Origin: Rotaria socialis
Lineage: Eukaryota; Rotifera; Eurotatoria; Philodinida; Philodinidae
Assembly: GCA_905331475.1 (NCBI GenBank)
Contig: CAJNYU010002862.1
Location: 62,001 to 126,000, forward strand
Length of the DNA stretch: 64,000 nucleotides
Direction: 5' to 3'
Position 1 is the first letter of the stretch. The number at the start of each line of letters is the position of its first letter. The position numbers were made by a program, and so were the translations under genes. The notes beneath the pieces were generated by a model. The model did not search any database and was not told the origin of the DNA. It saw nothing but the letters and a program-made list of their open reading frames with translations. Shown one piece after another: positions 12,101-24,300 of this stretch.

Positions 12101-15100
12101 CAAACGGACGTTTTCCTAATAGTAGCATTCATTTAAAACGATGTTTTTACTCTACAGTAAATCATCCACAAGTTTTCCATTGCCTACATTATGAGTTTAA
12201 AATACTTCTATGCAACGTATTTGTTATTGTGTTCATATTACAGTCGGCAAAGATTTTTGGGCGTTAGAAAGCAGACTGTTTAGTATTGTGCAAAAAATCA
12301 TATCAAATTGTAAGAAATAACAATTCACAATTTGCGAGATCTAATTTTCAAACTTCTTAATTAATATTTATTGGTTTTATAGCAGAATAGTATTGATTTC
12401 ACTTGAAAAAAAAGCATAATATTTCATATTAGTGCAAAAAGAAAGTCGAGTAGATTAAAGCATGTCCAAGTTTTCTTTTCTACGATTACCCTTGTGATTC
12501 AATTTTCACGAATGAAGCCTTCTGGTATGCGTGGGAACATAAATATAATGGCCGCAATTGTTATATTATTTACTCGTCTTTCTTCTGCTCTGACAATAAA
12601 ATCTCATAACTTTCCAATTTGTTTTTCCCTTCAGTAATGTAGTTTCGATTATATTCATGTTCCTACTCATTCCTTAGTGAACGTAGTAGTAAAAATTTGA
12701 TAACAATAAGAAGTCACAAAAATAATCTTTGATGCACAAATTAGTCGTGTTTTCTTTTTTGTTTTGCTTTTATATCAAATGCTTGTTACAAAACTGAGAA
12801 TAGTACTATTCTTGATCAGAGCGATCCAATATCAGTCGAAAATTTTCGATAACTTGGTTCACGAATAGTGAACTATTCATTTTTCAAATGTAATTCACTT
12901 TGTTTTTGACATGATGCTTATGTAGTTTTCTTCGTAGTACTTTCAAAATTCTACTGATTACGTTATAATCTATGAGCTCAGTTATTTATATCACTGTAAT
13001 AACAGCTCGAATATCATTATATGGTTATTCTAAACTACGAGTACAAATAATCGTAGGTTTGCATAAGATTCAATACATTTGAAATCCTTTTTTTAATGAA
13101 TAATTTTGTTTTTGAAAAGAATATATTCTGAATCAAGAACTATGAGAATAATTTTGAATCAACTTTTATCATTGATTAGTCAATGTCAACCGAACGCTCG
13201 TATGATGAATTAAATTACTATAAATGAATGGGCACGTATTCATTTAGTAGATCATGAAGACAGGACCCGTTGGCAACCATAATTGAATCAAAAATTATCA
13301 TAGACTCCTGATTTTTCTTAGCCTAGGTGGTGAGTCTACTAAATTGAGTCTTAAAAATCACGAGATGCTGATGGATATGCTTTTGTGCGCTGCTATTGTT
13401 TGTAATGTGAACGGTTACAACATGCATATACTAAGATATTCAATTTTCAAGGTGCTCACAGTATAATTATTTTGTCATGGTTCGATAGAGTTTATCGAAA
13501 AACATTTTAAAAAGGTATCTTTTATAAATAGAGGAAGACATTTTTATGAACACAAGAATTTCCTATCTATTGTATGCTCTATTTAAAAGTTTCAAAATTG
13601 AAAATACTGCGAACATTTTAAAATGTAAGTATTTTAGACTAAATGTGTCATGCGCAGTTAACTTTTTATCTTTGTACTTCTACGATGAGCCAGATCATTG
13701 AACTCGAATAGGTACAATGAATTTGAATTAGGATACCTACGTTCTGTATTGTTTGTCAACGTTAAGATTGTTTCTTTCATCAAGTAATTTTTGAAAATAT
13801 TTCTTTTGTATTCAATTAGTCATTGAGTTTTTGAAAACAACTCAATTTACCTCTATTCATCATCAGCATACTTTAATTTGTTGCATTATACTACCTCTTG
13901 CTTCTGCTCACGTTCGAATAGATATTTTTAAGAAACTTGTAAGTTGTATTTTTGACCTATAAAACTTGTTCCTTCGCCAATTCTGCATTCTCGTCAAAAG
14001 GTCATGCCGACCATTCAGGATTTCACTCTTTCATGCGTTTTCCTATCTATCATAATGATACGGATATCTCGTGAATTCTTTTAGTTGAATGTGTTTTCCC
14101 TAATATCTCTATTTCTATTTGGTACAATTGTTTCCTTTCACTACGCAAAAGAAACGTCTTAAAGCAATCGCTCTCAATCGAGTGCTTTCACAGCATGCAA
14201 CTAGAGGTGAAGAAAATGAAGAATCTAGAAGAAAAAAACATCCGGGGCTTTCATGTCTACAAAATAATAGTTTTTATATCAAAAATTTTCTGCTTGACTT
14301 TTATAACGACAGAATCGTCTCAATCAATTAGGTTTTATTTAATTAAGCCCTGGCAGAAAGAAGAATGTTATAAGTAATCCATGCGGAAACACCGGATTTG
14401 CATCCGATTGCTATGTGTACTGCAAAAACTGAGTCGATGTATCTATGTTGGGAATAATTCTGAGAAAAGTTTTTTTTTTTTAAATCCCTGTACCCTCCTC
14501 CCCCGCAGGGTGGACTCGTCAATAATGACAATTTTTTCGATAACCCAGCTATTTCTTGATGGATCCTTCTCATCTTCGAACTCGACTGAGATATTAATGA
14601 GATCATTCTGCGTACAAAGTTTCATGACAATTGGATGAGGTTTTCAAAGGTTATCGTGTTAACGGACGGACACACTGACCGAATCTAGAGTGTACTCACT
14701 TTTTGAGTACACAAAAAGGAAACAGAATAGGTGATATCACTAATTAAAGAGTTCACTGCGATCTATCTTGTCTTAAACATTTATCGGACGTATCAACGAT
14801 CTCAAAACAATATGGCAATAGTATTTTCAGAATATGATTCAATGTAATTTACTTCAATAAAGCTTTGCAAACATTTCTAACAATGATGTCTAAGAAAGTA
14901 ATTTAGAACTACCTACGCAAAATCAACCAATTACAATACTAGAGCTTTTCTACATGAATAGAACCTCTTACGATAAGTACTTGAACACAGTATAAATTTT
15001 ATTAATTGTTTACATTAAACCTCTTGTACAAAAGCAAAAAAGCGCCAAATTAAAAATTCGTTTATTCTATAATTTGATAGTTGTTCATAATTTTCAAATA

Positions 15101-15801
15101 TAATGGCAACAAGCGTATGCTCTATGAATATATGCATAGCTTAGATAATAAATAATTCATTTTTTTAACTTTCTTTCATCGTAATTCTATACTTTTATTT
15201 TCATAAACATTCAATAAACACGTTAGTCTGTTGAGTTTTTTAAATACTCGCCTAATTAGCATTTTTATTATGGTTACTTTAAGTAACAATCTTTCACGCT
15301 TCAACATATTTATATATAATAATTTGAATATTTATACTAGAACAGATAATTTTCACCCTGATCAATTACTAAGTACTGAAGAATTTCTAATAGGTTTGAT
15401 ATTAGTCTAACGATAAATAAGAATATGAATACAATAGGGTTTCTTATAAAATCTGATAAGAGTTTGTTAACGGTTAAAAATATAAAAGCAATACGGAAAT
15501 AATGATTGTTAAATTCATGAAAAATAGACAATCAAGTTAATTTATCTTTACAAAATTGTCAGCAGTGCACGATCAATATTATTAGACCTTATCTTTTTTT
15601 CTTTTTAGATAATATTTTAATGATTAAAATCGGTTGATTGGATTTATGACATTTATAGATTAGACGAATAAATATGTCGTTTCAACAAATCTTAGACAAA
15701 CAACATGAAAACAACATATATGAAAATATGCTTGTATAGAAGTATTTTTTTTGTATTTTTACTCATGTCTTCAAGCACAAGAAAGAAACAATTTTTTTAT
15801 T
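9132..15801. other. 6.7 kb without a recognisable gene
   Basis: No ORF above about 87 codons has coding character. The only marked structure is a locally GC-richer repeat-like block at about 14450-14715 (described separately). The rest is AT-rich unique-looking sequence. Confidence 0.55.
14450..14715. repeat. Repeat-like block with hairpin and ACGGACGGACACAC motif
   Basis: A segment of higher GC than its surroundings contains CCCTCCTCCCCCGCAGGG (near 14491). It then has ACGGACGGACACAC (about 14662-14675) and a perfect 9-bp hairpin, GTGTACTCA/TGAGTACAC, at 14690-14712. The order of a GGACACAC motif followed by ACTCACTTTT recurs at about 43650-43695, which suggests a dispersed repeat family. 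The exact ends are unknown. Confidence 0.5.
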
Positions 15802-16266
15802 TTATAGATAAGAACTGTTATCATGTTTTTCAAAAAATTCGTCCAATGCGTCTTCTATTTCACTTTTGACTTCATCGGATATTTGAAGTGGTGGTGTTTG
15901 TTTCAATTTATTTTGAGCATTTTGTTCAAAAGACAACAATATTGGTTTTATTAAGATTTTCTTGTCATCTTGACCTAATTTGTTTTCAAAATTTGTCAAT
16001 GCTATATCTAATGCACGGAGTGGAACGAATGGAAATGACTTTGGATTATTTATTATCATATGCAACATAGCATGAACAAGGTGATCTGTGTCGGATTTAA
16101 TTAAATAAAAATAACGATGAAGAATCATTTCAGCTTGTCGGAAAGCTTGTTCACTTGATACAACTTCAGATTTGTTTTCATTTTCGAATTTTTCTTCTAT
16201 GGGTTTGGTTAAAACAAGACCAAAGATAATTGAGCAGATGATAATATATGATTGAAACATCATCAT
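15802..16266 (-). CDS. Small secreted protein of unknown function, 154 aa
   Basis: I do not recognise a family. The N-terminus has the form of a signal peptide: three Met, then a hydrophobic stretch to about residue 20 ending near LTKP. The mature part is hydrophilic, rich in Glu, Lys and Asp, cysteine-free after the signal, and largely predicted helical, with an acidic C-terminal third (EVKSEIEDALDEFFEKHD). Codon use looks coding and the frame is uninterrupted. A polypyrimidine tract ending TTTTTTAG sits one base before the ATG, the same arrangement as at other genes here. A soluble helical secreted protein is the most that can be said. Confidence 0.55.
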   Translation of the reverse strand: MMMFQSYIIICSIIFGLVLTKPIEEKFENENKSEVVSSEQAFRQAEMILHRYFYLIKSDTDHLVHAMLHMIINNPKSFPFVPLRALDIALTNFENKLGQDDKKILIKPILLSFEQNAQNKLKQTPPLQISDEVKSEIEDALDEFFEKHDNSSYL

Positions 16267-16496
16267 ACTAAAAAATAAAACGACAAATATTAGAACTATA
16301 GTAAGACTTTGCAGAGATCCATATGCAGTCTAAAAAAAATAGAGAAAGAACATAGTGGAATTTTGTTTTTCTCATAAGGGTTATATTTTGTAAAAATAAT
16401 AAAAGCGATATATAGACTAGTGTAGTTCATAAATTGACGAGAAACAGATATGAATGTATCGATTAAATCAATATGATGGTGGCAATTTAGCCAAAT

Positions 16497-16525
16497 TTAC
16501 GCTTTAATTAAATTTTAAAGCGTAA
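16497..16525. repeat. Perfect 11-bp-stem hairpin
   Basis: TTACGCTTTAA pairs with TTAAAGCGTAA around a 7-nt AT loop. It lies about 230 bp upstream of the secreted-protein start codon. The AT-rich context lowers its significance. Confidence 0.6.
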
Positions 16526-17918
16526 GTATAATCGTATGATTCAGCAAAATGTACTATTCTTCTGAGGTTATAATGACAATTTCCACTGTCAAAAGGACAT
16601 TTACATTATATATTTACAGACAGTAAAGTATTCTTTACATTTTACATCAACGATGCTTGTAATATCAAGTTGTCTATAAATAGGATTATTGCAAGTATCT
16701 ACACGTCCAAAACCAAGTGAATTGAGAATGACTTGACATTATCTCAGAACAAGTCAAGACGCCTTTTGTTTTAAGTTTATTCTCTAAAAATGAAAATTTT
16801 CTCGATCTTTCGGCAAAGCTTGAATATTACTGTCATTCTTAATCGATGATAAGTCGAGATAGAAAAGCGTTATCCTATTGATTTGAATAAGTATTTATAT
16901 GAAATTTTACTAATAGCAGACAAGTTAAAGATATTACGGATCGCGTACTAGCAATGTGTTGTTTCCAATACCTGATTATTATTATTGTTACGCCGATTTC
17001 AATGTTGCCGTCTTGTATGTTAGAAAAGAATGAGTGAATATGGTACTGATGACTATCTGTTTTATGAGAGGAAATAATGAATCATCAAAATAACAACAAA
17101 AAGAAAAAAAAAGAATTCTAGCTAGATCCACCAATTAAACAAAAACTATATTTTTTCCTTTTTTTTCTCTTTCAGTTTCTGTCCCTTTTTTATTCTTATT
17201 CTGCCTTACTTTCCTGTTCTTGTTCTATGATAATATTATACATAAATTGTGGATCACATAATGAAATCAATTAAGTTATTTGTGTCACATAAACAAAGAA
17301 ATTAATTTTCAACTTTTTATCAAACAGAGTATTCTAAAGAGTAATCATGTATTACGGAAAAATAAATCTCTATTTTGTACTAATCAGAATTGAAATCTTT
17401 TATGTGTCATAATTAATACGAGCTTATATTTCATTATGTAAAAAAAAAACACAAAGCAACAGAAAGGAAACGAAGAACTATCCTTATTTCAATAAATCCT
17501 TGCATCTGTTTACGAAGCAGAATCAAAAATAAGTAATTAAAATTAATGAATTAATAAGTAAAATAGTTTTTTTTCTTCTTATAAGCAAATACATTTTGAT
17601 GAGATCGCTTCGTTTCTTTAACATATAAAATGCTAGTAAACCATAATAAAAATATCGATATCTTAGTTGCCTATAAAAATAATGAGATAGCTACGATCTG
17701 AAAAAAGTAGAAAAATAAATATAGACCAAACAAAATAAATTTTTACTAGTCATAGAACATTTGAGGTCGTTGTATCCTTAACGGTGATGCAACTACGCTT
17801 TAAAGGTACCAAAATAATAACATTGAGGAAAGTGAAAGATAATGAAAGGCTGTCAATGTACTCAGGATTTCAAGAAACAAGAGCAATGTGAAGGAGTGCG
17901 CACAAAATTGAAGACAAC

Positions 17919-18124
17919 GGCGGCGGAACCATTTCAATCTAGGGGAGACTCAAAATTGTTTTCAGAGGATGAGGATGATGAGAGGTGAAATTAAAAACAA
18001 AACAAATCTGGTACTAATAGGTGGTCTGTTTCTACAACACTTTTTTCAAATTAAATGAGCCTCTCTAAGCCTTCTTCTCCGTTTTTTAGGCTTGAGCCTC
18101 CCCAAGCCTAATGGGTTCGCCGCC
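17919..18124. repeat. Short inverted-repeat (MITE-like) element
   Basis: The left arm (about 17919-17957) begins GGCGGCGGAACCATT and continues with a GGGGAGACTC core. The right arm (about 18088-18124) reads on the other strand GGCGGCGAACCCATT followed by a GGGGAGGCTC core. The arms are GC-rich in an AT-rich region and enclose about 130 bp. No target duplication was identified, so the ends are approximate. Confidence 0.55.
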
Positions 18125-18453
18125 TATGAGTGAAGGCCATTCCAACAACGATTAACACATATACAATGTTAAAAGAAGAACTGTATATGAAAGAAAAAAG
18201 CTTTGCTTTTTTGAAATATGACCACGAGATAAAAGCGAGATCTTACGACTTCATATGTATCGTATTTCCTAAAAGTATGTCTTTCTAATACACAAGGATA
18301 ATAACATGAGCTAATTAGTTAAAGAAAGTATGAGATATTTTGCTGTTCATGTTGCGAAAAACATTCATATAAGCACATAATTGCCCTAGAATATTATTTT
18401 AGAAGTAAAGTTCATAAGAAAATTTCATAAACGCTTGTTTTTCAAATAGGTCA

Positions 18454-18681
18454 ATGACTGACTTGAATATTTTGGTAAATAAAAAACCAAATTGCTGTGA
18501 TGGTGATTTTTATTGTTTAATTGAATATTTAAATAGAATTTTTCTAAAATTAATAAAAGACCAAGAGCTACAAAATTCGTATTGGATACGGTGTACACAA
18601 AATTACTTTCCCAATCTGTATAATTATTTGTGTTTGACAGATGAAAATGTCATTCAACATTATGAAACTAAAGGAAAGTAA
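18454..18681 (+). CDS. Doubtful small ORF, 75 aa
   Basis: It is unrecognised. The frame is preceded by an acceptor-like TTTTTCAAATAG four bases before the ATG. Its composition is plausible for protein (mixed charged and aromatic residues, three Cys), and it has no signal peptide or helix repeat. It may be a short gene, a terminal exon, or chance. Confidence 0.25.
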   Translation: MTDLNILVNKKPNCCDGDFYCLIEYLNRIFLKLIKDQELQNSYWIRCTQNYFPNLYNYLCLTDENVIQHYETKGK

Positions 18682-20532
18682 TTACCAACGAATTGATAAT
18701 ATTTCTACTAAAACTGGTCTAGAAAGAATCATTTTTGTATGCATTAACACTTCAATGAGTTGAGTCAGGTAAGTTAAGATTTAATTAAAAACAAATAGAT
18801 AAAGATTAGTAAATTTGAACTGATATCTAACTGATACTTTTCTTCTAATTAGTATTTATTGTCGCTTCAATCAGATTATTAAATAGAGCATCTTAAGATT
18901 TTTTTATTACATCTCAAGAAATTTTGATATTAATAAGACTCTCTTGAGAACTCCTATCTTGAGAAAACTACAGGAGGACAATATTTTCATTACTCAACCA
19001 AAAATAGAAAATGTATGATTAACTATTTAATGAATGTAAAAGTAAAACATCAGTTCATCTATCACGCCTCAGAAAACAGAATACATTCTATTCTATTCTG
19101 CTTTGCTTTGCTTCTGCTTGTTGTACAAGTTTATTAGATATTTAGCATTTTCAATACAATCCTTTTGAATTAGTTTTTGATTACTACATTTATTTCGCTA
19201 CTATACATCCATAGTTACGTATATGTTTAGTTAAAACAAAAATGTCGACTTTTTACGGATTATAAGATAAGTTTTCAAATAATAAAAGAAAGATGAAAAA
19301 TTATAATTATACGAAATGAAATTTAAAAAGATAAAAGAATGTTTTGCTTGATGTCGCTGGCATGCAGTTAGTTATCAAGTATTATCTACAAAAATATAAC
19401 TCACTGCATTTTATTTTTCAATTAAATCCAATAAGAAATAGATATCAAGTGATAATTATCACAGCTGTGGAATTTTGTACTCGTTATATAGAAAGGAATT
19501 TGAACAGAAATTCCCCTGGAGACATTGAAATTTTTATTTTTGGTTTTTAAATATCTTCACACGCTGATAGACTAATTAATCATTAAAGTTACCTATTTTT
19601 GTGTTTGAACAGAATGAAATAGAATCTTAGCAGACTGTTTATTTATTTTAAGATATTAATAGAAGTTTAAAAAACTTAATAAGTTTTCAATTTTTCACCA
19701 ATAAATATGCAGTTAGAAATTTATGTTCAAGATGACAATATATATATATTCTATAATATATAGACACAAACTGTGTTCTACTGATTCTAACAGCTATTAA
19801 ATCAGTATGCATAACTTGGAGCATACAGCGATACGGAAAAATATATGGAGCATCGAGTAACTAAAGTCTAAATGAACAATATTCTATTATGTAAAATTTA
19901 CATAAATCCATCGTTGGTACTTGTAACAAGTCTCGATCATTGAAATAAAATGTAATAGATTTTATTTTATTTTGATTTTGATACGTACAGAAAAGTATCA
20001 AGGATACCCAATAAAAGTAAATGATACAATCTAATTTTTTACTGTTAACTTTACATGGACGGCGTACGATTTGGTAAACAGGCGGTGCATCTTCTTTGTT
20101 GTTGCTTATAATTCATCATCATCAATCACAAGTATGAACACGGTGCTAACTAATTTATGAAAGACAAAAATATTCCATTAGAAGTACTTATTATTTAATT
20201 TGTAACGAAACATTTCTTTTTTACTTACTTTAATACTAGATTTTCAACTAAATACAACTATGGAGAAAATTATTTTTCTTATGATTACTATTTTTTGTTT
20301 GTCGATAATTATTCATCATGATTACATTTTTTGCTTTATGATATTCCATTTCTTCGGGTGTTTCATTATGTTTCACTGTATAATAAATGTGTATCAGTTA
20401 TTGATAACAATTACATATGTGACCATTCGATTGATGGAAATTAATTTATAAAAATAAAGACGGATTCAGAATTTTAGAATATATTTTATGAATGAAATCT
20501 TTCGTCTCAAACAATGTTTTTTGCTTGTAACC

Positions 20533-21308
20533 TGAAATATTCATGTGTATTCACGTTTTCGTTTGATTATTAAATTCATCGGATAGCGTTCACAGTTAGT
20601 TTAATTTCGTCATCAGTACACATTTCCAAGTATACCAAAGCAAACTACTTGTTATTTGCGTAAAACAAAAGTGAACTACATCATAATTTTATAGTTTGTG
20701 AGATTCAACCTTTTAGCATTTGCCACTGCTATTTGATAGCTTTTATTCAGGATAGTACCAATTTAAAATCAAACAAATATTATATTCAGACGAGCAATAT
20801 TAATGTTTAGTGTATGTATGCAACGAAATTTCTGAACGCATGAATTTCTCTGATCAACATTTCAATCGAAAACTCACTTACGGATGCGTGGGAGCATAAT
20901 TTTATTCAAAAGCTATTATGACCAAGAAAATCAGATTCTGAACTAGTGAAATGCTATCAAAATACAAAAAATACAGGTGACTAAAAAAGTATATTATAAT
21001 TGTGTTCATGAAAATGTATTATCTCACATATACCTTGACAGATATACGGGCAGAAGTTTGAAGAGATAAAGCTGAGTAAAACATTTGTAGCAAAAATAAG
21101 CCAACTCGATTTTTATTGCTCTTCTGAATATAATATTTGTCTGATTTGAAATTATCGTTTAGTTCATTTTTGTTTTACACAAATAACAAGTAGTTTGCTT
21201 TGGGATGCTTGGACATGTGTATCGATGACGAAATTAAACTAAATGCGAAGGCTATTCTATAAATTTCATAATCAAACGATAACGCGAATACACATTTAAT
21301 ATGTTCCA
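20533..21308. repeat. Long imperfect inverted repeat (foldback element)
   Basis: The left arm (about 20533-20690, plus a block at about 20768-20800) matches the reverse complement of the right arm (about 21100-21308) at roughly 80% by eye. An especially well kept core is CAAAGCAAACTACTTGTTAT on both arms. Both arms also share TTTAATTTCGTCATC. About 300 bp of non-repeated sequence sits in the middle. No transposase ORF is present inside. Confidence 0.75.
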
Positions 21309-24300
21309 AAAATGTTCTGTGTTTACACTATAATTAAATCGAAATGCCACTAACTTAGGATTGGATTGATGAGAAATTATTAATTTTGCATGCTGTAACT
21401 GATGTAGTTTTATTGCTTCTTTAACGTCAAATAAGATCAAAGTTTTTTATTTTATTGTCGAGTTTTTTAGCTGCTGCTTTGTTTACGAATACTGCTGATA
21501 CTTAATAGATTTTATTGAAAATGAGTGTCAATTAGAATCCTTAAAAAGATTGAGTCTTCTGGTTCATGTGAGAATCCTCTTGATTTATCAAAGCATAAAT
21601 AAACAAACTGAAAAAAAGACCAAAAAAGACCGACTTTTTCACTATTAAATAAATACTCGACTTGAGATGATTGTACGTAGAAACATTTCAATACAATATA
21701 AACTAGCTGGAAGTAATAATCATTTTCAAAAAATGTCTTCATGTAAACGCCGTATAACTAATAATAGAATAGCGAAAATACGCCATTGTTAAAATAACTA
21801 GGTGAGTTTCTTTTAAAATACAACAAGAATTAATCAGACGTCATGTCAATCTTTTAACTTGACTATAACTACTCTTCGAAAAAATGGCTAATATCGAGCA
21901 TGAAAATTTATATAATAAGAGAGTTAGATAATATATGTTATACAGCCTAGTTCTTAGTTTACTAGTTAAAGTAGTATCAAGACAAATATGTTATGTTTTA
22001 TCATGCGGTATCAAATTGAAATAAAATAAAACACTGAAATATCTTATTGCAATTCATTTTACATTTAGTATGTGTACAAAAACTATTCTAGTTATCGTCA
22101 CATTTATGATATTGAATTATTCATATTTTTCTTTCTATGATTATAGCAATTTGGTGCTGTGAAGATCGTATTATTATGCAGTAAAGTCTCTACTGGTAAA
22201 TACTTCTCGAATGTGAACATCTTCGTATCCTTAATGGTGAACAGTTGTTTGTCAACCCCTGTGGCTTACATAAGTTTTCTCATTTGAGCATGTTTTCTTA
22301 TGTCTCTTTCTATTGTTGTCCTTCTCTTTCTGATACATCACGAATGTATACATTTCTTTTCCTGCGATTCAGCTACTTTACGTGCGAAGTAAATAATGAT
22401 ATCACGACGCGAGCACATTTTACAAGAAAAACTGTAGTTAATTTATGATATTAACAATGGTAATTGTCTATCACGACGTAAGCCAGCTCCAACGTATAAT
22501 ATTTCGTTTGGTTCTTTAATAAATATTTCAAAATATAAAATAGAATATTTAAATAAGTTTGAAATTGATTGGAGTCAATATATTTTTCTACATTATAAAA
22601 TTCCATACTCCTTGTAGATCGTGTTTCATAAAATAGATAAATAAAAGAATAAAATAAACAAGTTGTTATCTAGAAATATTGTAGAAGTGTACATATATTG
22701 GAAAAATTTGTTCGCTTCCACAGCAAACTATGTATCAACTACCTACACAGTGAACACTTCTGTACAGTGAAAATTTTTGAATGATCCCGATGATGTTCAT
22801 AATCACACGATTTGATTGTAGTATTGTATGAAAATAAGATTTTTTAACAATCTTAATGCGTTAAATTTTTATTTTGTTTAAAATTCTGATTTCACTCTTT
22901 TTATCTACATTTTTATAATGTCATCAAGTGATAAATCATCATAACATTCTATTTTCTAAGCGCGTCTTTCACTAACTTTTACCGAGATAATGAAATTTTT
23001 TTCTTAAACTCTTCTCATGTTAAATAGATGTTTTTACGGCATATGTGCGAAAAATGAGGACTTGTGATTAAGAGCAAAACTTTCAATTTTCGAAAATAGG
23101 CATAGCAAAACTCTCGGTCTTTTACTTAACCTTGTGAGACTTAAAATATGAATAAACTTTTATTAAGTGGAAGGGGTCATCATCGTTTGATCTTAAACAA
23201 TTTTAAATATTCATGATGCATTAACAAAACAATGAAAGAACAATTAAAATAAAGCTTTCTTCTTAAATAAAAAAGATTAATTTACAACAAAAAGCGACGA
23301 CAAACCTCTCAGTTCTTTTTATCGATTTATTCAAGCAGTAACAACAAAATAATGAGCAGATTTTTTACCATTAATAATACAAACTATACTAATGAATCTA
23401 TAAAGATATAAAAATAATAATACTGTCCTGAAAAACACTAAAACAATTGAACCAGATATTTAGTAATGAATGACCCAAGAGTTGTTATTAATAATTCCAA
23501 TTAAGGCAAGTTGATTTTCATTGTACTAAGCCACTTGAATTTTTGTAAATAGTAAAGACTTCGTTAACCTTAATGACAGAATTTAAGATAAAGGATCATT
23601 ACATCTGAATTTATTGAATCAAGCTTCTACACTATTTCACTGCGTATAATCAGCATCTATTTGTTTAGGTAAACTTACTGCTAATCATACTAATATCTCT
23701 TCTATATTTAGTAATGATCATGATTCAAGATGACGACGAAGTAATAATTCGATCAGTTAAAATTGTGTTCGATTTACAAAAAAATTATTTATTTTAATTT
23801 GATTAACTATCATGAAATGATGTGTTAGAAAATAAATTCAACTTTCATTTTCCCTAATTTTCCAACCAAATTTCTTTAACTTTAATTGACTAGTTGTATG
23901 TACAAAAGTCGTTACGTTTTAGTTTGATATCCTATCAAATACGGATTTGAAATAAAAACTATTTCAACATTTATAATTTCGTCTACAGTTGTATAATTTT
24001 GACGTTTACTAGTTACTGTATGAAATTAACCGGTAAACTATGTCATTTATAATATCACGTTAAAAAACAAAGAATTCTAAATAAAAGTAGAAACTGCCTG
24101 ATTTACATCTATAAATTTGATAAAAGCTACACTATTCGTTTAATCAATCAATTTAAAAACTAATTCTATTTGAAACTAAAAGCGAAATTACCAACGAATC
24201 TTTTAAAGCTTTTTGGAAAAAAAATTATTTATTCTCAATGAACCATATTCATACGACAAATAGAGTGAATCCCAATACTGCGTTTAAAATATATAACTTG

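Noticed and set aside
14343-14638. Overlapping ORFs of 60-87 codons around the 14.5 kb repeat
   Set aside because: They coincide with a GC-richer repeat block; no protein family resemblance.
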